NCBI RefSeq assembly: GCF_001956695.1
Contig: NZ_CP019070.1
Location: 744,001-808,000, forward strand
Source: Poseidonibacter parvus
Lineage (GTDB): Bacteria; Campylobacterota; Campylobacteria; Campylobacterales; Arcobacteraceae
DNA length: 64,000 bases
Direction: 5' to 3'
Position 1 is the first letter of the stretch. Each line of letters begins with the position of its first letter. Positions 52,871-60,915 of this stretch are shown in pieces. The position numbers and the translations under genes are program-made. The notes beneath the pieces are model-generated. The model did not search any database and was not told the origin of the DNA. It saw only the letters and a list, made by a program, of their open reading frames with translations.

Positions 52871-54494
52871 TTTTACTCCTAAATATTCTTGGTATAAAAA
52901 TAAATACAAAAAGTACAAGTACTAAAAGTATTAGCGCAACTCCTGCTGCGTCATTTGTATTGTATGAGCCCATAAGTTGATAAAGATACCAAGGTAAGGT
53001 TATAAATTCATCAGAGCCAAATAGCGCAATAATCCCTAAATCTCCTAGAGAAAAGCAAAAAGACAAGGTAAAAACATAAGCAAGTGATGATTTTAAATAA
53101 GGCAATTCTACTTCTTTGTATCTTCTTAATGAACTAAGATTTAAAGAAAAAGAGAGTCTATCATATCTCTTTGCTATTTTTTGCATTGCTGGTGTTATTA
53201 CTGCAAGTGCAAAGGGTAGGGACATCAAAACATTTGCTGTTAAAAGAGCCATACTTGACCAAAGAGTAAAAGAACCATCATATTTTTGATACATCATAAA
53301 AAAGCCTAAACCAAGAACTAAAGAAGGAATAGCTAGATAAATATTACCAGAAAAGGCAACAAATAAATTTAATACTTTTGAAAAAGGATACTTTGCTAAT
53401 CTTGTATCAAGACTAAAGTTTCTTCTTGTATTACTTAAAAATATTGCTGCTATTAATGTTATGATTGCTGATAGAGTTGCAATTATTATAGAAGTTACAA
53501 ATGCTTGAATAAAAACTTTATCACTTAGTATTTTAGCAAAGTTTGCACTAAGACCATCTATAAAAATCACTATTAAAGGTGAGATAAAAAATAGTGTAAA
53601 TAATGATATGATAAACCATTGTAATATCTGAATTGTTTTAGAGTTTTTTGTAATACTTGATAAGCTATTTGTCTTAATATTTGTAGTATTTATTTTAAAT
53701 GAAGATGATAATATTACTAAAACAAAAGAAATACCAAGTTGAATAAGAGCTAGTTTTAAAGCAGTTTGAATATCAAAGTCTAACTTTACGGCTTCATAAA
53801 TAGCAACTTCTAAAGTATTATAACTAGGATTACCACCAAGTAAAAGTACAACTGCAAAAGAAGTAAAACAAAGTAAAAATATTGTAGAAGCAATACTTAA
53901 TAAACTTGGCCTTAAAGCAGGATACTCTACATAATAAAAGCATTTTAAAACTGAAAAATTAAGACTTTTTGCTAGTTTATATTTCTCTTTTGGAATGGCT
54001 TCAAAACTATGAAGTAATGAACGCAGTGCAAAAGAAGCATTAAGATAAACATGAGCTAATAAAATACCACCTAAGCCATAAAGATATGTCCCAAAGTTAG
54101 TATCAAATAAATAAAGACTAATTTGGTTTATGTAACCCTGTCTTCCAAAAATTCCAATAATTCCAAAAACAACTATAAGCGTTGGTAAAACTAGTGATGA
54201 AGAAAAAAGTGCGATTAAAATACTTCGCCCTTTAAACTTTACTTGATGTGCTAATGCCCAAGCTAAAAGTAGTCCTACAAAAAGTGAAAGAACTGTTGAT
54301 AAAAAAGCTTGAAAAATTGTAAATTTTAATAAGCCATATATTTTGCTATCAACTGAGGTAAAAAGATTTGTTTCTTGAGCTGTGTATAAAGTATAAAAGA
54401 TTAGAAAGCAAAAGCTTAATAAGGCTAAAGATAAAGTTCCACCTAAAAGTGTAGAGCTTTTAAATCTTTTTAAATCTTTTAAGCCTTTACTCAT
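52863..54494 (-). CDS. thiP: Thiamine ABC transporter permease
   Basis: A 543-residue inner-membrane permease made of two fused halves of about six helices each. Each half has a binding-protein-dependent transport EAA-type loop (ESVEYPALRPSLL-like at FYYVEYPALRPSLLS, and RRYKEVELPYLKSSLA). This fused form is normal for ThiP and iron permeases such as FbpB; the TPP riboswitch and neighbouring ThiB favour thiamine. It begins two bases after thiB. Confidence 0.92.
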   Translation of the reverse strand: MSKGLKDLKRFKSSTLLGGTLSLALLSFCFLIFYTLYTAQETNLFTSVDSKIYGLLKFTIFQAFLSTVLSLFVGLLLAWALAHQVKFKGRSILIALFSSSLVLPTLIVVFGIIGIFGRQGYINQISLYLFDTNFGTYLYGLGGILLAHVYLNASFALRSLLHSFEAIPKEKYKLAKSLNFSVLKCFYYVEYPALRPSLLSIASTIFLLCFTSFAVVLLLGGNPSYNTLEVAIYEAVKLDFDIQTALKLALIQLGISFVLVILSSSFKINTTNIKTNSLSSITKNSKTIQILQWFIISLFTLFFISPLIVIFIDGLSANFAKILSDKVFIQAFVTSIIIATLSAIITLIAAIFLSNTRRNFSLDTRLAKYPFSKVLNLFVAFSGNIYLAIPSLVLGLGFFMMYQKYDGSFTLWSSMALLTANVLMSLPFALAVITPAMQKIAKRYDRLSFSLNLSSLRRYKEVELPYLKSSLAYVFTLSFCFSLGDLGIIALFGSDEFITLPWYLYQLMGSYNTNDAAGVALILLVLVLFVFIFIPRIFRSKNA

Positions 54495-54496
54495 TG

Positions 54497-55486
54497 TTAT
54501 TTTTTAACAGCTTCAAGCCATTCATTTATAATAGCTTTTCTTTTTTCTTGTACAGTTTTCCCATCCATTAAAATAAACTCTTTTGGAAGGTGTAATTTAG
54601 AAAAAGATTCGTGTAGTTTTACATCTTTTATAACAGGATAAGCCCAGTTTGATGTAGGAATTAGTTGTGCAAACTCTTTGCTATATAAAAACTCTAAAAA
54701 CTTTTTACCTAATTCTTTTTGTTTTGAAGATTTAACAATAGCAGCAACTTCAATTTGTGCATAATGACCCTCTTTAAATGGTGCAGCTTTGATATTGAAT
54801 TTATTCTCTTCAACCATATGATAAGCAGATGATGTAGTATAACTAAGAGCCATATTTGCTTCACCTTTTAAAAATAAACCGTAAGCTTCTGACCAACCTT
54901 TTGTAATAGTTAAAATATGTGGAGCTAAACGCTTCCAATAATCAGATGCTTTATCACCATAAACTGATTTAACCCATAATAACAAACCAAGTCCAGGAGT
55001 TGAAGATCTTGGGTCTTGAATTACTATTTTAAAATCATCAGGCATTGATGCTAGCTCTTCAAAAGATTTAGGTACCTTTTTTGTTTTTTCTTCATCATAA
55101 ACAAAAGCAAAGTAACTATAATCAAAAGGTACAAAAGTGTCATCTTTATATGAATTTGGTAAATCAATAATAGACGTATCTAAGTCATGAGTAGAAAAAA
55201 GCTTAGTATCTTTTGCAACTTGTGCAACTGCTGTATCTAAACCTAAAAGTACATCAGCTTTTGTTTTTTTACCTTCAAGTTGTATCTTACGTAGTGTTGC
55301 AATTGAACTTGATACTCCTATAAAATTAATATTACAATTACAAGTTTTTTCAAATGCTTTCTTAACCTTAGGAGCTGGTCCCCATGATGCAGCAAAGGCA
55401 TCATAGGTATATACATTTAGTGTTGGTTTTTCATTCGCATATGCAAAAAAAGTTGTTAAAAGTAATAGATATACTAGTTTTTTCAT
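54497..55486 (-). CDS. thiB: Thiamine/TPP periplasmic binding protein
   Basis: A 329-residue solute-binding protein that delivers thiamine or its phosphates to ThiPQ. Signal peptide MKKLVYLLLLTTFFAYA, then typical ThiB lines: LNVYTYDAFAASWGPAPKVKKAFEK, LGLDTAVAQVAK, FDYSYFAFVYDEEK and SWNAYP-like TSNWAYPVIKD near the C-terminus. It lies directly after the YkoF-like gene and two bases before thiP. Length fits the family. Confidence 0.93.
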   Translation of the reverse strand: MKKLVYLLLLTTFFAYANEKPTLNVYTYDAFAASWGPAPKVKKAFEKTCNCNINFIGVSSSIATLRKIQLEGKKTKADVLLGLDTAVAQVAKDTKLFSTHDLDTSIIDLPNSYKDDTFVPFDYSYFAFVYDEEKTKKVPKSFEELASMPDDFKIVIQDPRSSTPGLGLLLWVKSVYGDKASDYWKRLAPHILTITKGWSEAYGLFLKGEANMALSYTTSSAYHMVEENKFNIKAAPFKEGHYAQIEVAAIVKSSKQKELGKKFLEFLYSKEFAQLIPTSNWAYPVIKDVKLHESFSKLHLPKEFILMDGKTVQEKRKAIINEWLEAVKK

Positions 55487-55765
55487 TTAGTCTCTTTTCT
55501 CTTTATATATTCCATCTTTTTTAAGTCTATTGTTTCCAACAAATTTTAATACAAAGATAGAATCAGGAATTTGTGCAAAAACAGAAAACATCTCTTTTTC
55601 TAAAAGTTTCATGATTATATTATAATCCCCATGAATTTGAGTACTAAGGTCATTTTTTACTACATCAATACTAGTTTCATTTTCAATAGCATTAATAAAT
55701 GCTAAAATTGGTTTTCTAAACTCCTCTTGTAGAGGGTACATACTTATATCTACTGAAATTTCCAT
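55487..55765 (-). CDS. YkoF-like thiamine/HMP-binding small protein
   Basis: A 92-residue protein without a signal peptide, beginning MEISVDISMYPLQEEFRKPI, which resembles the repeat unit of Bacillus YkoF and the MTH1187/DUF77-type thiamine-binding fold. YkoF itself has two repeats in about 200 residues and binds thiamine or HMP; here there is only one, so a dimer or tetramer would be needed. Its ATG overlaps the receptor stop (TAATG), and thiB follows, putting it in the middle of the thiamine operon. Its job could be cytoplasmic thiamine binding or delivery; the match is by pattern. Confidence 0.75.
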   Translation of the reverse strand: MEISVDISMYPLQEEFRKPILAFINAIENETSIDVVKNDLSTQIHGDYNIIMKLLEKEMFSVFAQIPDSIFVLKFVGNNRLKKDGIYKEKRD

Positions 55766-57798
55766 TAGAAGTCATACCTCGCTGTAAATCCAAATGTTCT
55801 TGGATTTCCTTGTTGTGTATAAAGTTCATCACCATTACCTTGTCCATCAAAATAAAATCCTCTAGTTTGATAAGATTTATTTGTAAGATTTTTACCCCAT
55901 AAAGTAACTGTCCAATCACTTACAAAATATGAAAGACTTGCATTTAAAAGTGCATAAGATTTTGATTTTTGATTATGACTATTTGAGAAATAATATGAAT
56001 CTTTACCCTCTATATCTGATTTAATTTGAATATCATCAGTAATCATGTAGTCGAAACCTACATTATATTGATAAAGTGGAGATTGTGCAGGTGTTCTTCC
56101 ATCATTAACATCAGTACTTTCATATTCATCAAGTTTTGATTTAAGTAATCCTAGTGAAGCAAATAAGTGTAAAGTATTATCTGCATAATAGTTTGTTTGA
56201 GCTTCTACTCCATAATAACTACCTGATTTACTATTTGATATCCATTCTATCCATTTAGTTCCATAATATGAATTATCAACTTGTTGGTCTTTTCTTAAGC
56301 CATAAAAAAAGTTTACTCTAGTTTTTAATTTATTTTCAAAATTAGAAAAACTTTTACCTATGTCTAAGTTCCATAAATGCTCAGTATTAAATGTTTTTCG
56401 TTCTTGACTTAATGTATATTCTGAATTTGCTCCTCCAGGTTTATAACCTTTTGAAAGTGTTGCATAATATAAATTATTTTCATTCTCTTGGTAACTTAAT
56501 CCAATCTTTCCACCTATTAGTACTTCATCTGTCTCTTTATTTAACGAATCTGAATCTTTAAGTTCAGCTTTCCAGTTTTCAACTCTTAACCCTGTTGTTA
56601 ATGTAAGTTTATTTGTAATATCAGAATCTAACTGTCCATAAATAGCTAAGTTTTCTGAATCAAAATTATTCGTATAATCTGAAGCAAAATAAGTATAGTT
56701 TTGTCTTAAGTCTTCACTTTGTTTTTTATAATATGTTCCAAAAGTCCAATCTGTACTATTATTGAAAATTCGACCTTCTTCGTCAGATACTAATCTTAAA
56801 TCAACATCTGTTTTTTCTCTTTTTCTAAAATATTTATCTTCTGCGATATAAGAAGATACAGCATCATAAGACCAATCTTCATCATAAGAATATTCACTAT
56901 TAGATTTTGAAAAAGAAGCTTTGCTAATTAAATGCATTTTTCTGTTAATTTTATATGTAGATTTAAGTCCAATCGCATTTGTTTCTTGAGAATCTGTTCC
57001 TGGATTACCTGAATAAGTATTATAAGAGTTATCATAAGTAAAAGCATCATATCCATTATCTACATTAACATGAGCAAAATTTATATCTACTTTGTGATCA
57101 TCATTTGCTAAATAAGTTAATTGTGATTTAAGTGCAACTTCATCAATATTTTGAGTGTCTTTTCTACCTAAGTACTTATTTTCCATAAAGCCATCGCTAG
57201 TATTCTTATAAACTGAAAGTCTACCTAATAATTTATTTTCTATTAAACTTCCACCTAGTGCAATACCTGCAGCTTTTGTGTTATAGTTTCCAATTGTAGT
57301 TTCAATATGGCCTTCAAAATCTTCTGTTGGTTTATTACTTTGTAAACTAACAATTCCAGCCATACCATTTGAACCAAATGTTGTACCTTGAGGTCCTTTT
57401 AACACTTCTATTTGATTAACATCAAACATAGTAAGTGCAAGTGCAGATTCAGATACATCAATACCATCTAAAACTAAACCAACTGAAGGGTTTTTAGGAG
57501 ATTTGAATTGACTTCTTTGTCCAATCCCACGGATTTGTACATAGTGAGCTCTTGAAGCACCTGAAGTAAAGTTTACATTTGGTACTTGACCTATAACACT
57601 TTCTAGAGATTCATGAGCTTTGTCAGCTATTTTATCTTCTGATAATACGCTAATTGCTTTACTAGTTTTATCTAGATTTGCATCTCTAAAATCAGATGTA
57701 ACAGTAATTGAATCTAGCGTGATGTCTTCTGCATATGCAAAAGGAGTTAGTAATGTTAATGAAGCTATCGCAGATAGCGTTAAATTTTTAATTTTCAA
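55765..57798 (-). CDS. TonB-dependent outer-membrane receptor for thiamine
   Basis: A 677-residue outer-membrane barrel that would import thiamine or a thiamine derivative using TonB energy. Signal peptide (to about residue 23), TonB box region ITLDSITVTS, plug domain (ISVLSEDKIAD..VIGQVPNVNFTSGASRAHYVQIRGIGQRS), then a 22-strand-type barrel ending in RTFGFTARYDF with terminal Phe. The start is TTG at 57798 preceded by AAGGA. The TPP riboswitch upstream and the ykoF/thiBPQ genes downstream define the substrate; no Fur box was seen. It is among the few receptors whose ligand can be inferred from RNA control. Confidence 0.92.
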   Translation of the reverse strand: MKIKNLTLSAIASLTLLTPFAYAEDITLDSITVTSDFRDANLDKTSKAISVLSEDKIADKAHESLESVIGQVPNVNFTSGASRAHYVQIRGIGQRSQFKSPKNPSVGLVLDGIDVSESALALTMFDVNQIEVLKGPQGTTFGSNGMAGIVSLQSNKPTEDFEGHIETTIGNYNTKAAGIALGGSLIENKLLGRLSVYKNTSDGFMENKYLGRKDTQNIDEVALKSQLTYLANDDHKVDINFAHVNVDNGYDAFTYDNSYNTYSGNPGTDSQETNAIGLKSTYKINRKMHLISKASFSKSNSEYSYDEDWSYDAVSSYIAEDKYFRKREKTDVDLRLVSDEEGRIFNNSTDWTFGTYYKKQSEDLRQNYTYFASDYTNNFDSENLAIYGQLDSDITNKLTLTTGLRVENWKAELKDSDSLNKETDEVLIGGKIGLSYQENENNLYYATLSKGYKPGGANSEYTLSQERKTFNTEHLWNLDIGKSFSNFENKLKTRVNFFYGLRKDQQVDNSYYGTKWIEWISNSKSGSYYGVEAQTNYYADNTLHLFASLGLLKSKLDEYESTDVNDGRTPAQSPLYQYNVGFDYMITDDIQIKSDIEGKDSYYFSNSHNQKSKSYALLNASLSYFVSDWTVTLWGKNLTNKSYQTRGFYFDGQGNGDELYTQQGNPRTFGFTARYDF

Positions 57799-57802
57799 TA
57801 TG

Positions 57803-57835
57803 TTTCCTTAAATAAATTTTTATTTATGTAGGAAA
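57803..57835 (-). promoter_or_regulatory. Hairpin sequestering the receptor ribosome binding site
   Basis: In the mRNA sense, TTTCCT + ATAAAT pair with ATTTAT + AGGAAA around an AAAA loop, with a small internal loop (AC / TTA). The right arm contains the AAGGA site of the TTG start, so folding would hide it. It lies between the riboswitch and the start and is the likely expression platform. Confidence 0.55.
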
Positions 57836-57885
57836 AAGTTGTATATAAAGTATGATAAGAATATTATTATAAGATTATTTACAAT

Positions 57886-57982
57886 TCTCTTCCTTACGCT
57901 GGAATTACCCAGTTCAAGTTCAACGGGACAAGCAATATGCTATCTCAGCTTTTAATCTTTAAAATCAAAGCGCCCCCAGAGG
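57886..57982 (-). promoter_or_regulatory. TPP riboswitch (THI element)
   Basis: In the minus-strand sense the leader reads GGGGGCGC, then GCTGAGATAG (CUGAGA at 57943-57948), then CCCGTTGAACTTGAACTGGG and TAATTCCAGCGTAAGGAAG. These are the conserved cores of the thiamine-pyrophosphate aptamer. Bound TPP should shut down the downstream thiamine import genes. About 88 bases separate it from the receptor start. Confidence 0.95.
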
Positions 57983-58073
57983 TTGATTCGCGATTTTACT
58001 TTAACTTTTATTTGTTGAAGCTTAATGATATTTGATATTTAATTAAGTAGAAAGGAATTTATAAGTTTGAGTA

Positions 58074-58103
58074 TTAATAAATAGTCAAAAGACTATTTAT
58101 TAA
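58074..58103 (-). terminator. Inverted repeat after mdh
   Basis: A 13-bp stem TTAATAAATAGTC / GACTATTTATTAA with loop AAAA overlaps the mdh stop. There is no long U-tract, so termination is plausible but unproven. Confidence 0.5.
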
Positions 58104-59034
58104 AGAATTTTTCTTCTAAAGTATCAGTAAGTTCTCTTACAGATAAAATTGATTTAGCAAACTCATTTTCTTGGTCTGCATCTAATTTTAGTTCAATAAT
58201 TTCTTCACAACCTTCTTTCCCAATTTTTACAGGAACACCAGCTGTTATATTTTTGTAACCATATTCACCTTCTAGTAAAACAGCACAAGGATAAACTTCT
58301 TTTGAATCATTTAAAATAGCTTCTACCATTAATGATGCTGAATATCCAGGAGCATAATAAGCTGAACCATTTCCTAGAAGTTTAACAATTTGAGCTCCAC
58401 CATTTCTAGTTAATGTTACAATTTCTTCAATATCTTCTTTTGATAAAAGATCAGTTAAGTTTTTACCATCAACTGTACAATAATTAACTAAAGGAACCAT
58501 AGCATCACCATGTCCACCCATTACAGATGTTTTGATTTTTCCTTGTGAAGTTCCCAGTTTTTTTGCAATAAAGTGTGCCATTCTTGATGAGTCTAAAATT
58601 CCAGCCATTCCTAAAACTCTATTTTTTGGAAGTCCAGAAGCTTTAAGTGCTGTATAAACCATTGCATCAAGTGGATTTGAAACAATAATGTAAATAGCAT
58701 CTTTGTTTGCATCTTTAACTTCATCAATAACTGAAGTCATGATTTTAGCATTTGTAAGAAGTAAATCATCTCTACTCATTCCTGGCTTTCTTGGAATTCC
58801 TGCTGTAATTACAATTACATCACAATTTACAAAATCAGAAGTTTCAGATGATACTTTTGTACTTGCATTTGCTGCATTTGCTGCTTGTGAAATATCAATT
58901 GCCATTGCTTGAAGATAATCTTCTCTTAAATCTTTTAAAACAACTTCATCACAAATGTTTTTTGTTGCTAAATTAAAAGCAAGAGTTGCTCCAACATTTC
59001 CTACACCAATTACACCAACTTTTTTATTTTCCAC
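58093..59034 (-). CDS. mdh: Malate dehydrogenase
   Basis: A 313-residue NAD-dependent enzyme of the LDH-like MDH class: malate to oxaloacetate in the TCA cycle. NAD motif VGVIGVGNVGATLA at residues 6-19, ITAGIPRKPGMSRDDLL with the substrate-binding Arg that marks malate rather than lactate specificity, VSNPLDAM, and the active-site His in GGHGDAMVPL. The start is GTG at 59034 with AAGGATTATTA before it. It follows lipA by 32 bases. Confidence 0.93.
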   Translation of the reverse strand: MENKKVGVIGVGNVGATLAFNLATKNICDEVVLKDLREDYLQAMAIDISQAANAANASTKVSSETSDFVNCDVIVITAGIPRKPGMSRDDLLLTNAKIMTSVIDEVKDANKDAIYIIVSNPLDAMVYTALKASGLPKNRVLGMAGILDSSRMAHFIAKKLGTSQGKIKTSVMGGHGDAMVPLVNYCTVDGKNLTDLLSKEDIEEIVTLTRNGGAQIVKLLGNGSAYYAPGYSASLMVEAILNDSKEVYPCAVLLEGEYGYKNITAGVPVKIGKEGCEEIIELKLDADQENEFAKSILSVRELTDTLEEKFFNK

Positions 59035-59066
59035 TAATAATCCTTTTTTATTTAATTTTCTATTTT

Positions 59067-59945
59067 CTATTTTTTTTGATTTGATAAATACTCATGAGCC
59101 ATATATGAACTTCTAGCATATGGAGTACTATGAACAAATTCAAAGCCTAAATCCATTGCAAGAGTTTTATATCTTTCAAATTGCTCTGGCTTAACGTACT
59201 CTTTTACTGTTGCATAATCTCCTGAAGGAGCTAAATACTGACCAATACTTAAAAACTTACAACCAACATTTATAAGGTCTTTAAAAACTTGAACCATTTC
59301 TTCTTCAGTTTCACCAAGTCCAACCATTAAAGCACTTTTTGTTTTAACTTTTTCGCCACCAAGTTCTTTTATTCTTCGTAAGACTTCTAGTGATCTTTCG
59401 TATGTTGCACCTTTTCTTACTTTATATAAGCTTGGAACTGTTTCAACATTATGTCCAATGATAACAGCACCTGAATCAACAACTTTTTGTAGTGATTCAT
59501 CTTTTGCTTGAAAATCAGGTATTAAAATTTCAACTTGTGTATCTTCTGTATTATTTAAAATACTTTTTGTAACTTCATAAAAATGATTTGCTCCACCATC
59601 TTTTAAATCATCTCTAGCAGGACTTGTAATTACAACAAATTTAAGACCAAGTTTTTGAACAGAAATAGTAATTTGTTCTACTTCTTTTTCATTAACATAG
59701 CCATTTGGATTTCCTGTTTTTACATTACAATATTGACATCTTCTTGTACATAAATCTCCTAAAATCATAAATGTTGCATTTTTCTTTGCGAAACATTCAC
59801 TTATATTTGGACATTTTGCTTCTTGACAAATTGTATGTAATCCTGCATTATCAAGTAACTTTTCCATATCTGCTTGCGCTTTATTTGATAGCTTTTTTCT
59901 AAGCCATTGAGGTTTTTTAAAGCCAACTTTACTAGGTACTGACAT
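59067..59945 (-). CDS. lipA: Lipoyl synthase (radical SAM)
   Basis: Inserts two sulfur atoms into protein-bound octanoyl groups to make lipoate. Both iron-sulfur sites are visible: auxiliary cluster Cys40, Cys45 and Cys51 (CQEAKCPNISEC) and radical-SAM cluster Cys66, Cys70 and Cys73 (CTRRCQYC). The C-terminal RSSYMAHE supplies the Ser ligand. 292 residues, normal length. The ATG directly follows the stop of the ligase gene (TAAATG). Confidence 0.97.
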   Translation of the reverse strand: MSVPSKVGFKKPQWLRKKLSNKAQADMEKLLDNAGLHTICQEAKCPNISECFAKKNATFMILGDLCTRRCQYCNVKTGNPNGYVNEKEVEQITISVQKLGLKFVVITSPARDDLKDGGANHFYEVTKSILNNTEDTQVEILIPDFQAKDESLQKVVDSGAVIIGHNVETVPSLYKVRKGATYERSLEVLRRIKELGGEKVKTKSALMVGLGETEEEMVQVFKDLINVGCKFLSIGQYLAPSGDYATVKEYVKPEQFERYKTLAMDLGFEFVHSTPYARSSYMAHEYLSNQKK

Positions 59946-60659
59946 TTAATTCCTTTCTAATAGTTTATTTAATTTTTCTTTTTCTATAGTATTTAATTCA
60001 TCTAAAACTAATTTTGCATCAAAACATTTTTCAAAAGCACTAATTAGCTTTTCTTCAAGTTGTTTAAATGTTAAATTAATTTTAAAATCTTCTAATGATG
60101 AACCAAACTTATCATCATCTTGTGTTTTTATAAGTGGAATAGAACCGTGTTGAAAAATCATTTTTTTTGATCTTTTTTGTGCATTTCCACCAATTTTTTT
60201 ATTATTTACAATAATGTCATAAGCTTCAAAGCCTACTTGACAAAATTCATTTTTACTTAAATTTATTTGTTCTAAATCTTTTGCAAAACAAGTATTAAAT
60301 CCTAACTCTTTATAAAAATGTAAAAGAAACTGACATATTTGTTCATATGATTGCTTAACACTTAAGTTCTTAAACCAAGAGCTAGGTATTGTTAAACTAT
60401 ATGAAAGGTCATGTCCATGAAATAATACTCCTCCACCTGTGATTCTTTTTGCACAGTTGTTATTGTATTGTTCTTTTAATTGTGTATAATCTTCAAAATT
60501 TTGAGATAATCCTAATGTAAAAGAGTTTTCCCATGTATAAAATCTTAAAATTGGAGTATCATTTTCCTTATAAGATGATGCTATTGCATTATCAATTGCC
60601 ATATTTATTTTAGCATTATTTCTAGGAGTTAAAATTAATCTAAATTGTTTATTTTTCAT
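59946..60659 (-). CDS. Lipoate-protein ligase / octanoyltransferase family protein
   Basis: A cytoplasmic enzyme that attaches lipoate (or octanoate) to E2 and related proteins. The BPL/LplA fold shows RITGGGVLFHGHDLSYSL near residues 75-92, and the lipoate-binding Lys in KIGGNAQKRSKK. About 237 residues, shorter than E. coli LplA, so it may be an LplA, LipL or LipM type. I place the start at ATG 60659 (MKNKQFRLIL); a TTG at 60695 is possible, and neither has a convincing ribosome site. It heads an lplA-lipA-mdh unit divergent from aceE. Confidence 0.83.
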   Translation of the reverse strand: MKNKQFRLILTPRNNAKINMAIDNAIASSYKENDTPILRFYTWENSFTLGLSQNFEDYTQLKEQYNNNCAKRITGGGVLFHGHDLSYSLTIPSSWFKNLSVKQSYEQICQFLLHFYKELGFNTCFAKDLEQINLSKNEFCQVGFEAYDIIVNNKKIGGNAQKRSKKMIFQHGSIPLIKTQDDDKFGSSLEDFKINLTFKQLEEKLISAFEKCFDAKLVLDELNTIEKEKLNKLLERN

Positions 60660-60915
60660 TAATATTTTTTTGATACCTTTTAATATGTGTTTCAAACAAG
60701 AGTATAATATTAAATTAAACTTAAATTTGAATAAAAGAATTTAAATTTCAGCATAATTTAATATTAAAACCATAAAATTCTAATTAACTTATTTAAAACT
60801 TAAAAAAATATAATACTTTTTTAATTAATTTTTTATTAAAATAAGTAAATAAATTGATAAAAAATAAAAGTATATAAATATATAAACAAAATTTAACTAC
60901 ATAAAAGGAGAATAG

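Noticed and set aside
55716-55919. 67-codon minus-strand frame overlapping the TonB receptor end
   Set aside because: It lies wholly inside the receptor and YkoF-like genes in another frame, with no ribosome site or recognisable protein.
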